From Thraustochytrium sp. TN22 (Eukaryota > Sar > Bigyra > Thraustochytrida > Thraustochytriidae): 64,000 nt of DNA. Below, piece after piece: positions 1 to 10,322 of the stretch. A program made the position numbers and the translations under genes. The DNA lies in contig JABLUY010000149.1 of the NCBI GenBank assembly GCA_013306675.1, positions 29,519-93,518 on the forward strand, in the 5' to 3' direction. Numbering within the stretch: position 1 is the first letter of the stretch; every line of letters starts with the position of its first letter. The notes below the pieces were generated by a model, which made no database searches, was not told where the DNA came from, and worked only from the letters and a program-made list of their open reading frames with translations.

Positions 1-580
1 CACACTTCAAGTTGGGGTGACTCCCAGGCCAAATGCATGGCATGCCTGGCCTGGCAGGCTGGCCAGGCATGCCAGCCACGATGGGCAACGCACTGCACTT
101 TTCGAAGCCGTCCGCGAGCTGGAACCAGGCTACTGCGATCTACTAATGTCACGTGTGTTTATACGTGTTCGCGGATGTTCTTTGATCGCCCCGGCGTGGC
201 CTGGCCCGCCCTCGCCCTTGACTTGACTGTGAACACCGGCTTCGGCCGGTCCATTAGGCGACTACGCCTCGCTTTGGGGTGCCTGCCCGCGCACTCAACC
301 GACCGTCGAGTCGCGCGCCCAGGGCCCCAAGCACCACTGGCACCGATCGTGCGCTGCCGCGCAGCTCAGGCCGTCGCCGCGCAGCGCGGGCAGCGGCGGT
401 GTCTGCACCGGCCGCACGCGGTGGCGCCGCCGCCGCACGTGCCGCACGCGCCGTCACGGTACTACTACTGGTACTCGCTCAAGGGGCGCCCGCCACAGCT
501 GAGCGGCGCAGTCCCAGCTCGCACCCGCGCGGCAAACCTGGTTTGCTGCCGCCCGCGCAGCGCCCACGCCGCGCGACGCG
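1..580. other. Noncoding flank upstream of ABC transporter 1
   Basis: I see no convincing gene in these bases. Open frames here are GC-driven and show no domain. The stretch contains a perfect inverted repeat near the left edge and one copy of the ACTTCAAGTT decamer (4-13) that recurs in the ABC gene spacers. It presumably carries the promoter and 5' UTR of the first transporter. Confidence 0.5.
38..74. repeat. 14-bp perfect inverted repeat (hairpin/cruciform)
   Basis: The arm TGGCATGCCTGGCC at 38-51 is the exact reverse complement of GGCCAGGCATGCCA at 61-74, with a 9-nt spacer. This is visible directly in the sequence. It lies about 500 bp upstream of the first ABC transporter. Its function is unknown. 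Confidence 0.85.
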
Positions 581-3500
581 GTGCCTGTGCCCGCGCCGCG
601 CCACGGCGTCGCAGCCGAAATGGAGGTCAGTACGGTGGTGCCCGTGTCGCCACCAGCGGCGGCGGCGAGCGCCGTGCTGACGCCCTTCAAGGGCGAAGCG
701 CGCTGGCCGGTGACGGTGCGCTTCGAGCACGTGCAGTTTACGGCGAGGACGAGCAAGAGGGATACGCACATCCATACGGTAGCGTCGGCGCTGCGCGACG
801 CCTTCACCACCAAGTGCAGAGCCAGAGCCAAGAAGACCGAGGACCTGGGCGTCTTGAACAATGTCTCAGGCACGCTGCAGCCTGGCACGAGCACGCTGCT
901 CATCGGCGCGCCCGGCAGCGGCAAGTCGAGCCTGCTCAAGCTGCTGGCCGGGCGGCTGCGGCCCGCGCGCGGCGCCAGGCTCGAGGGCGTCGTGTCTTAT
1001 AATGGCGCGGCACAACGCGACCTGCACATGACGCGCGTCGCGAGCTACGTGGGCCAACTCGACGAGCACATGCCCTTGGAGACGGTGCGCCAGGTCTTTG
1101 AGTACGCGTGCGCCACGAGCGGCAGCGTGCAACAGTTCACACGAACCGGCGCCAAGGCATGCGAGGATCCGGACGAGGCGCGCCGCGCCCTGGCGCCTGC
1201 CATAGGGGACATGCTGGCCGCGCTCGGCCTGGAGCACGCCCAGGACACCATTCTCGGCAACGATCAATTTCGTGGCGTCTCAGGCGGCGAGCGCAAACGG
1301 GCCACCCTCGGCGAGATGCTCTTCGGTCGGCAGCCGGTGCTCATGCTGGATGAGGTCAGCACCGGACTCGATAGCGTCACGACGCAGAGCATCATGAAGC
1401 AGCTCACCGAGTCGGCGCGCCTCATGCAGTCCACACTGCTGGTGTCGCTTCTACAGCCTGGCCCAGAGGTGATCGAGCTCTTCGACGACCTGATGCTGTT
1501 GAGCGAAGGCCACATTCTGTACCACGGCCCCGTGAGCCAGGCGGAGCGCCACTTTGCGTCCCTTGGCTTCGTGCGCGACGCTGGCCGCGGCTTTGGCGAC
1601 TTTTTAGCCGACCTCACGACGCCGCGCCGCGCGCGCTACCTTGTGCGCGGCCCGAAAGCGGCCGGCCCTGCCTCCACGGCGGATCTCGCGACGGCCGCAC
1701 GCAGGTCTCTTGCGGGCCCGCAGGCCGTCGCCCTGGGCGAAGCGGTCCCGGCATTCTACGCGCGGCGCGGCGCCTCGCAAGTTCTGGGCTTGCGGGAAGA
1801 GTTTCGCGTCGTGGCGCGGCACCAGCTCAGCGTGTGGTGGGCCAGGCGGCGCATTGAGCTCGTTCTGTTGCTTCGCGTAACTGTGATCGCGCTGCTCGCT
1901 GGAGGCCTGTTTTACCAGGTGCCTACGACGCCAGAGGCCCCCACCGACATCACCTGGGCGTCCAGTCGATTCATGCTCGTGTTCTTGATGATTTACGTGA
2001 TCGGGACGACCTCCTTCGAGATGCTGCCGCACTGGGTGGGGGAGCGGACCGTGGTGTACAAACAGATCGACGCAGGTTTTATGAGACCGGCGACCTTTGT
2101 GATCGCCAGCTTCGCCATGCTGTTGGTCAACGTCTGCGTGGAGGTCCTCGTGGCGTCGGGCATCATCTTCTCCATGTCGCACTTTGTGCTGCCGGACGCG
2201 CCAGACGCATCCGAGGTCTTTGCCCTGGTTTACGCACTCACGCTATCAACAACGATCGCCACCTTCGCGACGGCCAAGACCATCGCCTTTGCGGTGCCCA
2301 CGCTCGGCAACGTCATGATCATCCACGCCTTCGTCATCGCCGGCTTTTTCATCTTCTTTTGCGGTGTCATGGTCCCCGCGGAGACGCTCCCGGTCTGGCT
2401 GCAGGAGTTCTTTTGGATGTCGCCACCGGCCTATGCCATCCGCGGCATTGCCATCTCCATCTTTGACAGCTACACCTTTGGCGACCGCGGCCAGCTCGCG
2501 CTCGAGACCTTTCAGGTGCGCCCGGAGCGCCTGTGGATCCCAGTCGCCTTTGCCTATACATTGGGCTTCTCTGCCTGCATGCTCGTCGTGCAGGGGTTCG
2601 TCTTGGCGTACCTGCGGTACGGCGCCACGAGCGGGCGCCGCGACGGCTCTGGTGCCAGCGGGGACGACCAGCAGGACCTCGCCGAGGACTTGGAGCTCGA
2701 GGCGCGGGCGAGCCAGCAAGAGGGCCTGGCGACCACCTCGGCCATTGACCGCCTGGCGTCTAGCATCCCGTGCCCGCGCATAGACCTTGCCTTCCGCGAC
2801 ATTTGCTACGACGTCAAGGAGAACAAGCACACGAGGCGCCTCTTGCACCGCGTCACCGGCACGGCACGCGCCGGCCGTATGTGCGCCATCATCGGCGCCA
2901 CGGGCGCCGGCAAGACGACGCTGCTCAACCAGCTCGCGCTGCGCCAGCGCGGGGACGGCAAGCGCACCGGCGAGCTGCTCCTGAATGGGGCGGTCATCAG
3001 CAGCCAGAGCGCGTACCGCCGGCTTCTCAGCTTCTGCGAGCAGGACGACATGCACTGTGCCTACCTGACGGTGCGCGAGGCAGTGCTCTTCTCGGCGCGC
3101 CTGCGCCTCCCGCGCGACCAGGCGCCTGCTGCCGTGGAGGCCTTCGTAGACGCCGTGCTGGAGGTCTTGACGCTGGCGGAGATGGCCCACCATCGCGTCG
3201 GCATTCGCGGCCGTGGCGGCCTCTCCGTGGGCCAGTTCAAGCGCCTCACCGTCGCGGTCGAGCTGGCCGCCAACCCGGCGATTCTCTTCCTTGACGAGCC
3301 CACCTCCGGGCTCGACGCCACGGCCGCCGAGGTCACCATGCGCGCCGTCAAGCGCGTCTGCAGTGCCGGGCGCACCGTGCTGTGCACGATTCATCAGCCC
3401 AGCGCCGAGGTCTTTGCACTCTTCGATGACATTTTGCTCATGCAAAAGGGCGGTCGCGTCGCATATCACGGTCCTGTGGCGGGCATGCTCCCGTTCTTCG

Positions 3501-4654
3501 CGCGGTTCGCGGACGCCTCGACGCCGGCGCCGCCCGAGGGCGCCCATGCGAACGTGAGCGTGTACGCTCTGGAGCTGCTGCAGCGGACCGAGGAGGCGGG
3601 CCAGGGCGGCGACGCCGCGGCCTCGTGGGCGTCGCGCTTTGCGTTGTCCCCGGAGCGGCAACGCATCGAGGCGCAGCTCGAGGACGACGCGGCGGCCGAG
3701 CACGCAGACCTGCAGCCCGCGCCTGCGGCGTCGGCGGGGACGGCGCTGCTGGCGGTCTGCGCGCGCTGGCAGCGCGCGTTCTGGCGCACGCCAGACGTCA
3801 CGCTCCTCCGCACCGAGCTCATCGTCTTTGCGGCCTTTTACTTCTCGCTCGCGCTCTTTCGCAACACGACCATCGACAGCATTGCCGAGGCGCAGTCCTT
3901 CGCGGCCATCTACGCCTTCTCGGCCATCATCGCGAGCTACCTCATCATCCTCACGAGCATCGACCTCATGTTCCGCACCAAGGGCGTCTTTCTGCGGGAG
4001 CGCTCCGCGCGCCAGTACTCGACCGCCTCCTACATCCTTGGCTCGGCGCTCGCAGAGCTGCCGTACCTCCTGGTGTCGGCCGTCCTTGCCGCGGTGCCGC
4101 TGTACTTTGTCATTGGCGTCCGCAGCGACGCGGAGGGTTTCTTCGCGATCGCCGCCATCCTCTTCTGCATGCTCATCATGTGCGCTGCGCTCGGCCATCT
4201 CATCGCCTCGCTGCGCCCGGACCTCACGCGCGCTCTGCGCCTCGTGCAGGCCTTCGTCTCGCTCTTTGCCATCTTTAGCGGTCTGCTCATCAGCGAAGAC
4301 GACGTCCCGGCCGCGCTCGCCTGGGTCTTTCCTACGGTGCCGTTCTCCTACGCGCTGCGCGCGCTCTGGCGCTCGCAGCTCTGGTGCGACTGCGCCGTGG
4401 ACCTCATCGCGCCCACCTGCGGCGGCGGCTTTTCCTGCGACGCCGTCTGCGACCTCTCGCTGCCTGGCTGCGCCCTGCTCACCGTCCCGGTCGAATCCGG
4501 CGTCGTCTACACCAACGTCTGGGGCTTCATGCAGACCAACTTTGACCTCACTGACCGTCCCTGGCACCACGACGCCCTCATCCTCCTCGTCTTCGCCCTC
4601 GGCGACAAGCTCCTTGAGTACGTTGTCCTCACTCTCAAGACACGCGCCAAGTGA
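581..4654 (+). CDS. Full-size ABCG/PDR-type ABC transporter, copy 1 of 5
   Basis: This 1,357-residue protein has the reverse half-transporter order NBD-TMD-NBD-TMD, typical of pleiotropic drug resistance pumps that export lipids and xenobiotics at the plasma membrane using ATP. NBD1 has Walker A GAPGSGKSS (109-117), signature VSGGERKR (233-240) and Walker B ending D257-E258. Its switch segment reads SLLQPGPE, so the H-loop His is replaced by Gln as in plant-type PDRs. TMD1 spans about 424-680. NBD2 has GATGAGKTT (772-780), a non-canonical LSVGQ signature (881-885), Walker B D905-E906 and a normal TIHQPS H-loop. TMD2 runs from about 1072 and holds a six-Cys extracellular loop at about 1268-1298. 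The start may instead be Met14 (position 620). It is the first of five tandem paralogues on this strand. Family assignment is secure; the substrate is unknown. Confidence 0.93.
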   Translation: MPVPAPRHGVAAEMEVSTVVPVSPPAAAASAVLTPFKGEARWPVTVRFEHVQFTARTSKRDTHIHTVASALRDAFTTKCRARAKKTEDLGVLNNVSGTLQPGTSTLLIGAPGSGKSSLLKLLAGRLRPARGARLEGVVSYNGAAQRDLHMTRVASYVGQLDEHMPLETVRQVFEYACATSGSVQQFTRTGAKACEDPDEARRALAPAIGDMLAALGLEHAQDTILGNDQFRGVSGGERKRATLGEMLFGRQPVLMLDEVSTGLDSVTTQSIMKQLTESARLMQSTLLVSLLQPGPEVIELFDDLMLLSEGHILYHGPVSQAERHFASLGFVRDAGRGFGDFLADLTTPRRARYLVRGPKAAGPASTADLATAARRSLAGPQAVALGEAVPAFYARRGASQVLGLREEFRVVARHQLSVWWARRRIELVLLLRVTVIALLAGGLFYQVPTTPEAPTDITWASSRFMLVFLMIYVIGTTSFEMLPHWVGERTVVYKQIDAGFMRPATFVIASFAMLLVNVCVEVLVASGIIFSMSHFVLPDAPDASEVFALVYALTLSTTIATFATAKTIAFAVPTLGNVMIIHAFVIAGFFIFFCGVMVPAETLPVWLQEFFWMSPPAYAIRGIAISIFDSYTFGDRGQLALETFQVRPERLWIPVAFAYTLGFSACMLVVQGFVLAYLRYGATSGRRDGSGASGDDQQDLAEDLELEARASQQEGLATTSAIDRLASSIPCPRIDLAFRDICYDVKENKHTRRLLHRVTGTARAGRMCAIIGATGAGKTTLLNQLALRQRGDGKRTGELLLNGAVISSQSAYRRLLSFCEQDDMHCAYLTVREAVLFSARLRLPRDQAPAAVEAFVDAVLEVLTLAEMAHHRVGIRGRGGLSVGQFKRLTVAVELAANPAILFLDEPTSGLDATAAEVTMRAVKRVCSAGRTVLCTIHQPSAEVFALFDDILLMQKGGRVAYHGPVAGMLPFFARFADASTPAPPEGAHANVSVYALELLQRTEEAGQGGDAAASWASRFALSPERQRIEAQLEDDAAAEHADLQPAPAASAGTALLAVCARWQRAFWRTPDVTLLRTELIVFAAFYFSLALFRNTTIDSIAEAQSFAAIYAFSAIIASYLIILTSIDLMFRTKGVFLRERSARQYSTASYILGSALAELPYLLVSAVLAAVPLYFVIGVRSDAEGFFAIAAILFCMLIMCAALGHLIASLRPDLTRALRLVQAFVSLFAIFSGLLISEDDVPAALAWVFPTVPFSYALRALWRSQLWCDCAVDLIAPTCGGGFSCDAVCDLSLPGCALLTVPVESGVVYTNVWGFMQTNFDLTDRPWHHDALILLVFALGDKLLEYVVLTLKTRAK

Positions 4655-5493
4655 ATTATAAATGAAGAAATGGAAGAGAAGAAAGGCCCCGGGCCGTGCA
4701 GCACTGCAGCAGTAAGTTTCGGTTGCCCTCATAATGACGGCGACGTGCGGCGGTGTGCGTCCTCAACTCGCGCGGCGTGTCCTCGACTCCTCGCGTCTCC
4801 TCGCCGCCCGCCGGCTGTTCTCCTGGGTTGCGTTGATAACCGTCACGACTCGGACTCGCTACACTCGACCTACCTACACTCGCGCTTTTCGCGCTGGCGC
4901 GGTGCCATGCCGGCGCACGCAATGCATTGCACGGCCGCGCGGCGTGCGGGCCCTTGCGGCCACGGTCCGGCTCCAAGTTCCGAGTCTCATCGATGAGGCT
5001 GCTGCCGCTGCTCTGTCAATGACTGTCATTATGTGTCATAACGTCAAAGTGTCCACTGCCGCTGATCCGGGCGTCCCCTTGGCCCGCCGTGGCCGGCCAC
5101 GCGGTGGTGGCCACGGCGCTACGCCTTCGCTCAGGCTGCCGCGCGTACCCACCTCCGTCAGGTTCCAGCCCTCCGGGAACTGACTCGACGCCGCCACGGC
5201 GCGCCACGGCGCCACCGCGCGCCACCGCGCCACCGCGCGCCACCGCCCGGTCGCGTTGCGGGCCTGCACTGGCAGGGCGGCGCCTAACGTAGTCGTCGCC
5301 GTGCAGTCGCAGCGACCAGTCGAGCCGCGCCTCGCGAGCCGTGCCTCGCAAGTCGTGCCTCGCTGAGGCTCGCTCGCCTTCAAGCTGCCTCGCCTCCGCG
5401 CGTGCGGCACGTGGCGAGTCTCGACCCGACTCGGACTCACTCGGCCACTGTCAGATCAGGCTGCGTCACCGACTCACCAACGCGCGCCGCGCT

Positions 5494-5524
5494 GCTCTGC
5501 TCTGCTCTGCTCTGCTCTGCTCTG
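5494..5524. repeat. (GCTCT)6 pentanucleotide microsatellite
   Basis: Six consecutive exact GCTCT units are followed by a G. They lie in the spacer upstream of ABC 2. A short complementary-type run (CAGAG)2 occurs near 5842, beside the CAGTG array, so two related pentamers expand in the same spacer. Confidence 0.9.
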
Positions 5525-5865
5525 AGCGGCCAGGCTTCCAGCCCGGCCCTGATCAGAGTCGACTCTTCAAGTTCACCGCCGCCGTCAAGTTGTTGACCCT
5601 CTCGGACAAGCTGGCCGGGCCGCCGGGCCGGGCAGGCGGGTTGAGCGCGCGCCGCCAGTGGCCATGCCATCCATGATGCCATCATGATGGATCATCGTGA
5701 TGGATCATCTCTGACTCGAGCAGCCCGTGCGGTGCGGTGCGCTGCGGGGTTTCAGGGCGCCCCGAATCGGAGCGCTGCGCGGGGACCCGGGGCGGGCCGG
5801 CCTCAGCGGCCTGGCTGGCCAACGGCGGCCTGCGCGCAGCAGCAGAGCAGAGCAGTGGGCTGCAG

Positions 5866-5905
5866 CAGTGCAGTGCAGTGCAGTGCAGTGCAGTGCAGTG
5901 CAGTG
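5866..5905. repeat. (CAGTG)8 pentanucleotide microsatellite
   Basis: Eight exact CAGTG units are directly visible, with a degenerate ninth (CAGCG) following. The array lies about 260 bp upstream of the ABC 2 start codon, so its length could vary within the promoter region. Confidence 0.92.
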
Positions 5906-5977
5906 CAGCGCAAGCCGACTCGCGCGGACTCGGAGAGCGAACGAGCACTCGCGTGACGGCGACTTCCAGTGTGAGCC

Positions 5978-5993
5978 GGACTCGGACTCGGAC
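5978..5993. repeat. GGACTC hexamer array (short)
   Basis: GGACTCGGACTCGGAC lies about 170 bp upstream of the ABC 2 start codon. The same hexamer (as GAGTCC) forms longer arrays upstream of ABC 5 (20707-20754) and of the giant IQ/ankyrin gene (30578-30626). Confidence 0.75.
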
Positions 5994-6030
5994 AGCCAGC
6001 CTGCCTGCGCACGGAAGCAGCAGCCTGGCT

Positions 6031-6050
6031 GGCCGGCCGGCCGGCCGGCC
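6031..6050. repeat. (GGCC)5 tract
   Basis: Five exact GGCC units form a 20-bp self-complementary tract in the spacer, about 110 bp upstream of the ABC 2 start codon. Confidence 0.85.
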
Positions 6051-6161
6051 GTCCGCGGCGCTGTGCCACCAACAAACCCGCAATCGCGAGCTAATCTGGC
6101 TAATTTGCGCTAACGCTCGGCGCCTTGCTGGCGCTCGACGCCTTGCCGGCGTTCGCTTGCG

Positions 6162-9100
6162 ATGCTCGGCATGGAGCATGGCCGCGATACGAGACAACAG
6201 CGGAATGCGGAGGCGCCCGAGGCAGGGCTCGAGTCGGATGCGAGGCTGCCGCAAGGCGTGAGTCTGGACAAGGCCGCGCAACACCCGAGCGTCGTCGTGC
6301 AGCCGCCCAGCGCCGTGCTGACGCCATTCCCGGGCGAGGCGCGCTGGCCCGTCACGGTGAGCTTTGAGCACGTGCGGTTCACTGCCAAGACCAGCAAGCG
6401 CGATACGCACATCCACACGGTCGCAACAGCGCTCCGCGACACCTTCACCAAGTGCGGCAAGGACGCACGCGAGGAGTTCCACGTGCTCAATGACGTGTCC
6501 GGCACGCTGCGGCCCGGCACGAGCACGCTGCTCATCGGTGCGCCCGGCAGCGGCAAGTCGAGCCTGCTCAAGCTGCTGGCCGGCCGTCTGCGGCCTGCGC
6601 GTGGCGCCAAGCTCGAGGGCAAGATCACCTTCAACGGCACGCCGCAGCAAGACCTGCACATGACGCGCGTCGCGACCTACGTGGGTCAGCTCGACGAGCA
6701 CGTGCCGCTGCAGACCGTCCAGCAGGTCTTCGACTTTGCCCGCGACACGAGCGGCAGCGTCGAGCAGTTCACGCGCCGCGGTGCCAAGGCGTGCGACGAC
6801 ACGGACGAGGCGCGCCACGCGCTGGACCCTGCCACTCAGGACATGCTCGGGGCGCTCGGCCTCGAGCACGCCAAGGACACCATCATTGGCAACGAGCAGT
6901 TCCGCGGCGTTTCCGGCGGCGAGCGCAAGCGCGCGACGCTCGGTGAGATGCTCTTCGGCCGCCACCCGGTCCTCTTGCTCGACGAGATCAGCACCGGGCT
7001 CGACAGCGTCACGACGCAGAGCATCCTGCACGAGCTCACCAACTCGGCGCGTCTCATGCAGTCCACGCTGCTGGTGTCGCTGCTGCAGCCCGGACCGGAG
7101 GTGCTCGAGCTTTTCGATGACCTCATGCTGCTGAGCGAGGGCCGCATTCTGTACCACGGCCCGATGAGCGGCGCCGAGGCCCACTTTGCGTCCCTCGGTT
7201 TCGTGCGTGGCGCCGGCCGCAGCCTGGGCGACTTTTTGGCCGATCTCACCTCGCCGCGACGCGCGCGCTACTACGTGGGCGGGCCCAAGGCGCCGGCGGC
7301 CGGCCGGCGCGCCACGACGATGGAGCTGGCAGCCGCAGCAGGCAGCACCTCCACGCCGCCGCCGCCGCCGCTCGCGCAGACGCAACGCGAGGTGGTTCCG
7401 CCGTTCTATGCGCGCCGCGGCGGCGCGCCGCAGGTGCTCAGTGCGCTGCACGAGTGCCGCGTCGTGGGACGGCACCAGCTCGCCGTGTGGTGGGCCAAGA
7501 AGCGCATCCAGCTTGTGCTGCTCTTGCGCATCACCGCCATTGCGCTGCTCATCGGTGGCATCTTTCACGACCGGCCCATCTTGCCAGAGACTCCCACGGA
7601 CCTCGCCTGGGCGTCCAACCGCATCATGGTCGTCTTCCTCATGCTCTACGTCATTGGCACCACCTCGTACGAGTGGCTGCCGCACTGGGTCGAGGAGCGC
7701 GCGGTCGTGTACAAGCAGGTCGATGCAGGCTTCATGCGTCCGGCCTCCTTCGTGGTCGCCAGTTTCCTCACACTGCTCATCAACATCACCATCGAGGTCC
7801 TTGTTGTCACCGGTGTCCTCTTCCGCATGACGCACCTTGTGGACCCAAACGCGCCGGACGCGACAGAGGTCTTCGGCATCTACTTTGCGCTCACCCTGGT
7901 CTCGACCATCGCCACCTTTGCCACGGCCAAGACCATCATCTTCTCCATGCCCACGCTCGGCAGCATCATGATGGCCTACGCTTTCACCATCGCCGGCTGT
8001 TTCGTCTTCTTCTGCGGCGTCCTCGTCCCGGAGCAGACGCTCCCGGTCTGGCTGCGCGAGTTCTTCTGGCTCTCGCCCACCGCCTACGCGATGCGCGCGA
8101 TTGCGGTCGCCGTCTTTGACAGCGACACCTTTGGCGACCGCGGCCAGCTCGCGCTCGAAACCTTCCAAATCCGCCCAGAGCGAGAGTGGATCCCCATCGC
8201 CATCGCCTACACGCTCTCCTTCACCGTCCTCATGCTCCTCTTGCAGTGGGTCCTCCTCTCGTACGTGCGCTTCGGCACGGCCAGCGGCCGCCGCGACGGC
8301 GCTGGTGCTGGCTGGGATGACGAGGAGGACCTCGCCGAGGAGACCAAGCTCGAGGCCAAGCTCGCCACCAGCGAGCCTGCTGCCCCCTCGGCCATCGACC
8401 GCCTGGCGTCCAGCATCCCGTGCCCTCGCGTCGACTTTGCCTTCCGCGACATTTGCTACGACGTCAAGGTCAAGCGCGCCACCACGAAGCGCCTGCTGCA
8501 CCGCGTCACCGGCACGGCACGCGCCGGGCGCATGTGCGCCATCATCGGCGCCACGGGCGCCGGCAAGACCACGCTCCTGAACCAGCTCGCGCTGCGCCAG
8601 CGCGGCACCGGCACGCGCACGGGCGACATTCTGCTCAACGGCGAGGTCGTCACGAGCCAGGCCACCTACCGCCGTCTGCTCAGCTTCTGCGAGCAGGAGG
8701 ACCTGCACTGCTCGTACCTGACGGTTCGCGAGGCCGTGCTCTTCTCGGCGCGCCTCCGCCTGCCGCGCGACCAGAGCCCAGACGCCGTTGAGGCTTTTGC
8801 TGACGCCGTGCTCGAGGTCCTTGCGCTCGCTGAGATCGCCAACCACCGCATCGGCGTCCGCGGCCGCGGCGGCCTCTCCGTGGGCCAGTTCAAGCGCCTC
8901 ACCGTCGCGGTTGAGCTCGCCGCCAACCCGGCCATTCTCTTTTTGGACGAGCCTACCTCGGGCCTCGACGCCACGGCCGCCGAGGTCACCATGCGCGCCG
9001 TCAAGCGCGTCTGTGGCGCGGGCCGCACGGTGCTGTGCACCATCCACCAACCAAGTGCCGAGGTCTTCGCGCTCTTTGACGATATTCTGCTGCTCCAAAA

Positions 9101-10322
9101 GGGCGGCCGCGTCGCGTACCACGGGCCCGTGGCGGACATGCTGCCGTTCTTTGCGCGGTTCGCGGACGCCACGACGCCCGCACCGCCCACCGGCACCTAC
9201 GCCAATGTGAGCGTGTACGCACTGGAGCTGCTGCAGATCACCGAGGACGAGGGCAACGGCGGCAACGCGGAGGCCTCTTGGGCGTCGCGTTTTGCCGTGT
9301 CGCCGGAGCGCCAGCGCATCGATGCGCTCCTCGAGGACGACGTGGCCGCTGCCGCGACGGCAGGCCGCCCAAAGCTGGTCGCCGCGCCCGCAGCGTCTGC
9401 GCTGACGGCGCTCATCGCCGTCTGTGTGCGCTGGCAAAAGGCGTACTGGCGCGCCCCCGAGGTCACAGTCTTCCGCACCAAGCTCATCGTCTTCTCCATC
9501 TTCTTTTTCTCGCTCACGCTCTTCCAGAAGACCTCCATTGGCAATGTGGCCGAGGCGCAGTCCTACGCGGCCGTCTCCGCCTTTTCCTGCATTCTGGCCG
9601 GGTATCTGGTCATTCTCACGAGCATTGACCTCATGTTTCGGACCAAGGGCGTCTTTTTGCGTGAGCGCTCCACGGGTCAGTACTCGACCGCCTCGTACGT
9701 GTTCGGCTCCGCTATCGTGGAGCTGCCATACCTCGCCGTGACAGCCCTCCTGGGTGCCGTTCCCTTCTGTTTCGTCATCGGCCTGCGCACCGATGCGGCC
9801 GGCTATTTTGCCGTCTTCGCCAACCTCTTTTGCTACCTCATCATGTGCGCCGCCATGAGCCACTTCATCGCGTCACTGCGCCCGGACATTTCTCGCGCGC
9901 TGCGGATCATCATGCTCTTCATGGCGCTCTTTGCGATCTTCAGCGGCTTTTTGGTCAGCAAGGACGAGGTTACTCCCGGGCTCTCCTGGATCTTCTCTGC
10001 CGTGCCGTTTTCCTACGCCGTGCGCGCCAACTGGCGCTCGCAGCTCTGGTGCGACTGCGTTGTCGACCTCGTCGCGCCCACGTGCAACGGCGGCCTCTCC
10101 TGCGATGCCGTCTGTGACAGCTCGCTGCCCGGCTGCGCGCTGCTCACCATCCCCATGGACTCTGGCATTGCTTACACCAACGTATGGGGCTTCATGCAGA
10201 TCAATTTCGACATTGTCGATCGCGAGTGGTACTACGACTCCCTCATTCTCCTCGTCTTTGCCCTCGGCGACAAGATCCTCGAGTACATTGTTCTATCCCT
10301 CAAAACCCGCAATCGTAAATAA
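6162..10322 (+). CDS. Full-size ABCG/PDR-type ABC transporter, copy 2 of 5
   Basis: This protein has 1,386 residues and the same NBD-TMD-NBD-TMD plan as its neighbours. Walker A of NBD1 (GAPGSGKSS) is at 126-134 and that of NBD2 (GATGAGKTT) starts at residue 796. NBD1 carries VSGGERKR and a Gln in place of the H-loop His; NBD2 carries LSVGQFKR and a TIHQPS H-loop. The late extracellular loop keeps all six cysteines (WCDC, PTC, LSC, AVC, PGC). The linker after NBD1 has a Pro-rich stretch (PPPPPLAQ) not found in the other copies. An in-frame Met three codons later (6171) is an equally possible start. It is closest in feel to copy 1, for example in its WCDC loop and its inter-domain linker, which suggests copies 1 and 2 form one pair. 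Role in export is family knowledge; the substrate is unknown. Confidence 0.93.
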   Translation: MLGMEHGRDTRQQRNAEAPEAGLESDARLPQGVSLDKAAQHPSVVVQPPSAVLTPFPGEARWPVTVSFEHVRFTAKTSKRDTHIHTVATALRDTFTKCGKDAREEFHVLNDVSGTLRPGTSTLLIGAPGSGKSSLLKLLAGRLRPARGAKLEGKITFNGTPQQDLHMTRVATYVGQLDEHVPLQTVQQVFDFARDTSGSVEQFTRRGAKACDDTDEARHALDPATQDMLGALGLEHAKDTIIGNEQFRGVSGGERKRATLGEMLFGRHPVLLLDEISTGLDSVTTQSILHELTNSARLMQSTLLVSLLQPGPEVLELFDDLMLLSEGRILYHGPMSGAEAHFASLGFVRGAGRSLGDFLADLTSPRRARYYVGGPKAPAAGRRATTMELAAAAGSTSTPPPPPLAQTQREVVPPFYARRGGAPQVLSALHECRVVGRHQLAVWWAKKRIQLVLLLRITAIALLIGGIFHDRPILPETPTDLAWASNRIMVVFLMLYVIGTTSYEWLPHWVEERAVVYKQVDAGFMRPASFVVASFLTLLINITIEVLVVTGVLFRMTHLVDPNAPDATEVFGIYFALTLVSTIATFATAKTIIFSMPTLGSIMMAYAFTIAGCFVFFCGVLVPEQTLPVWLREFFWLSPTAYAMRAIAVAVFDSDTFGDRGQLALETFQIRPEREWIPIAIAYTLSFTVLMLLLQWVLLSYVRFGTASGRRDGAGAGWDDEEDLAEETKLEAKLATSEPAAPSAIDRLASSIPCPRVDFAFRDICYDVKVKRATTKRLLHRVTGTARAGRMCAIIGATGAGKTTLLNQLALRQRGTGTRTGDILLNGEVVTSQATYRRLLSFCEQEDLHCSYLTVREAVLFSARLRLPRDQSPDAVEAFADAVLEVLALAEIANHRIGVRGRGGLSVGQFKRLTVAVELAANPAILFLDEPTSGLDATAAEVTMRAVKRVCGAGRTVLCTIHQPSAEVFALFDDILLLQKGGRVAYHGPVADMLPFFARFADATTPAPPTGTYANVSVYALELLQITEDEGNGGNAEASWASRFAVSPERQRIDALLEDDVAAAATAGRPKLVAAPAASALTALIAVCVRWQKAYWRAPEVTVFRTKLIVFSIFFFSLTLFQKTSIGNVAEAQSYAAVSAFSCILAGYLVILTSIDLMFRTKGVFLRERSTGQYSTASYVFGSAIVELPYLAVTALLGAVPFCFVIGLRTDAAGYFAVFANLFCYLIMCAAMSHFIASLRPDISRALRIIMLFMALFAIFSGFLVSKDEVTPGLSWIFSAVPFSYAVRANWRSQLWCDCVVDLVAPTCNGGLSCDAVCDSSLPGCALLTIPMDSGIAYTNVWGFMQINFDIVDREWYYDSLILLVFALGDKILEYIVLSLKTRNRK

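Larger units (their letters stand above)
4655..6161. other. 1.5 kb spacer between ABC 1 and ABC 2, rich in short tandem repeats
   Basis: No gene is recognised. The spacer holds several simple arrays: GCCACCGCGC-type repeats near 5200-5245, (GCTCT)6, (CAGTG)8, (GGCC)5 and GGACTC hexamers near 4850, 5430 and 5978. One copy of CTTCAAGTTC lies at 5565-5574. A run of ATGAT/GATCAT words occurs around 5665-5710. The promoter of ABC 2 must lie here. The array content is much higher than in spacers elsewhere in the window. Confidence 0.6.

Noticed and set aside
5682-9863. Open frame of about 1,390 codons on the minus strand, opposite ABC 2
   Set aside because: It mirrors a real transporter, shows no domain and has a charge-rich random composition. 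High third-position GC in the sense gene removes antisense stops. Similar antisense frames opposite ABC 1, 3 and 5 and the giant gene (33274-37113) were rejected for the same reason.
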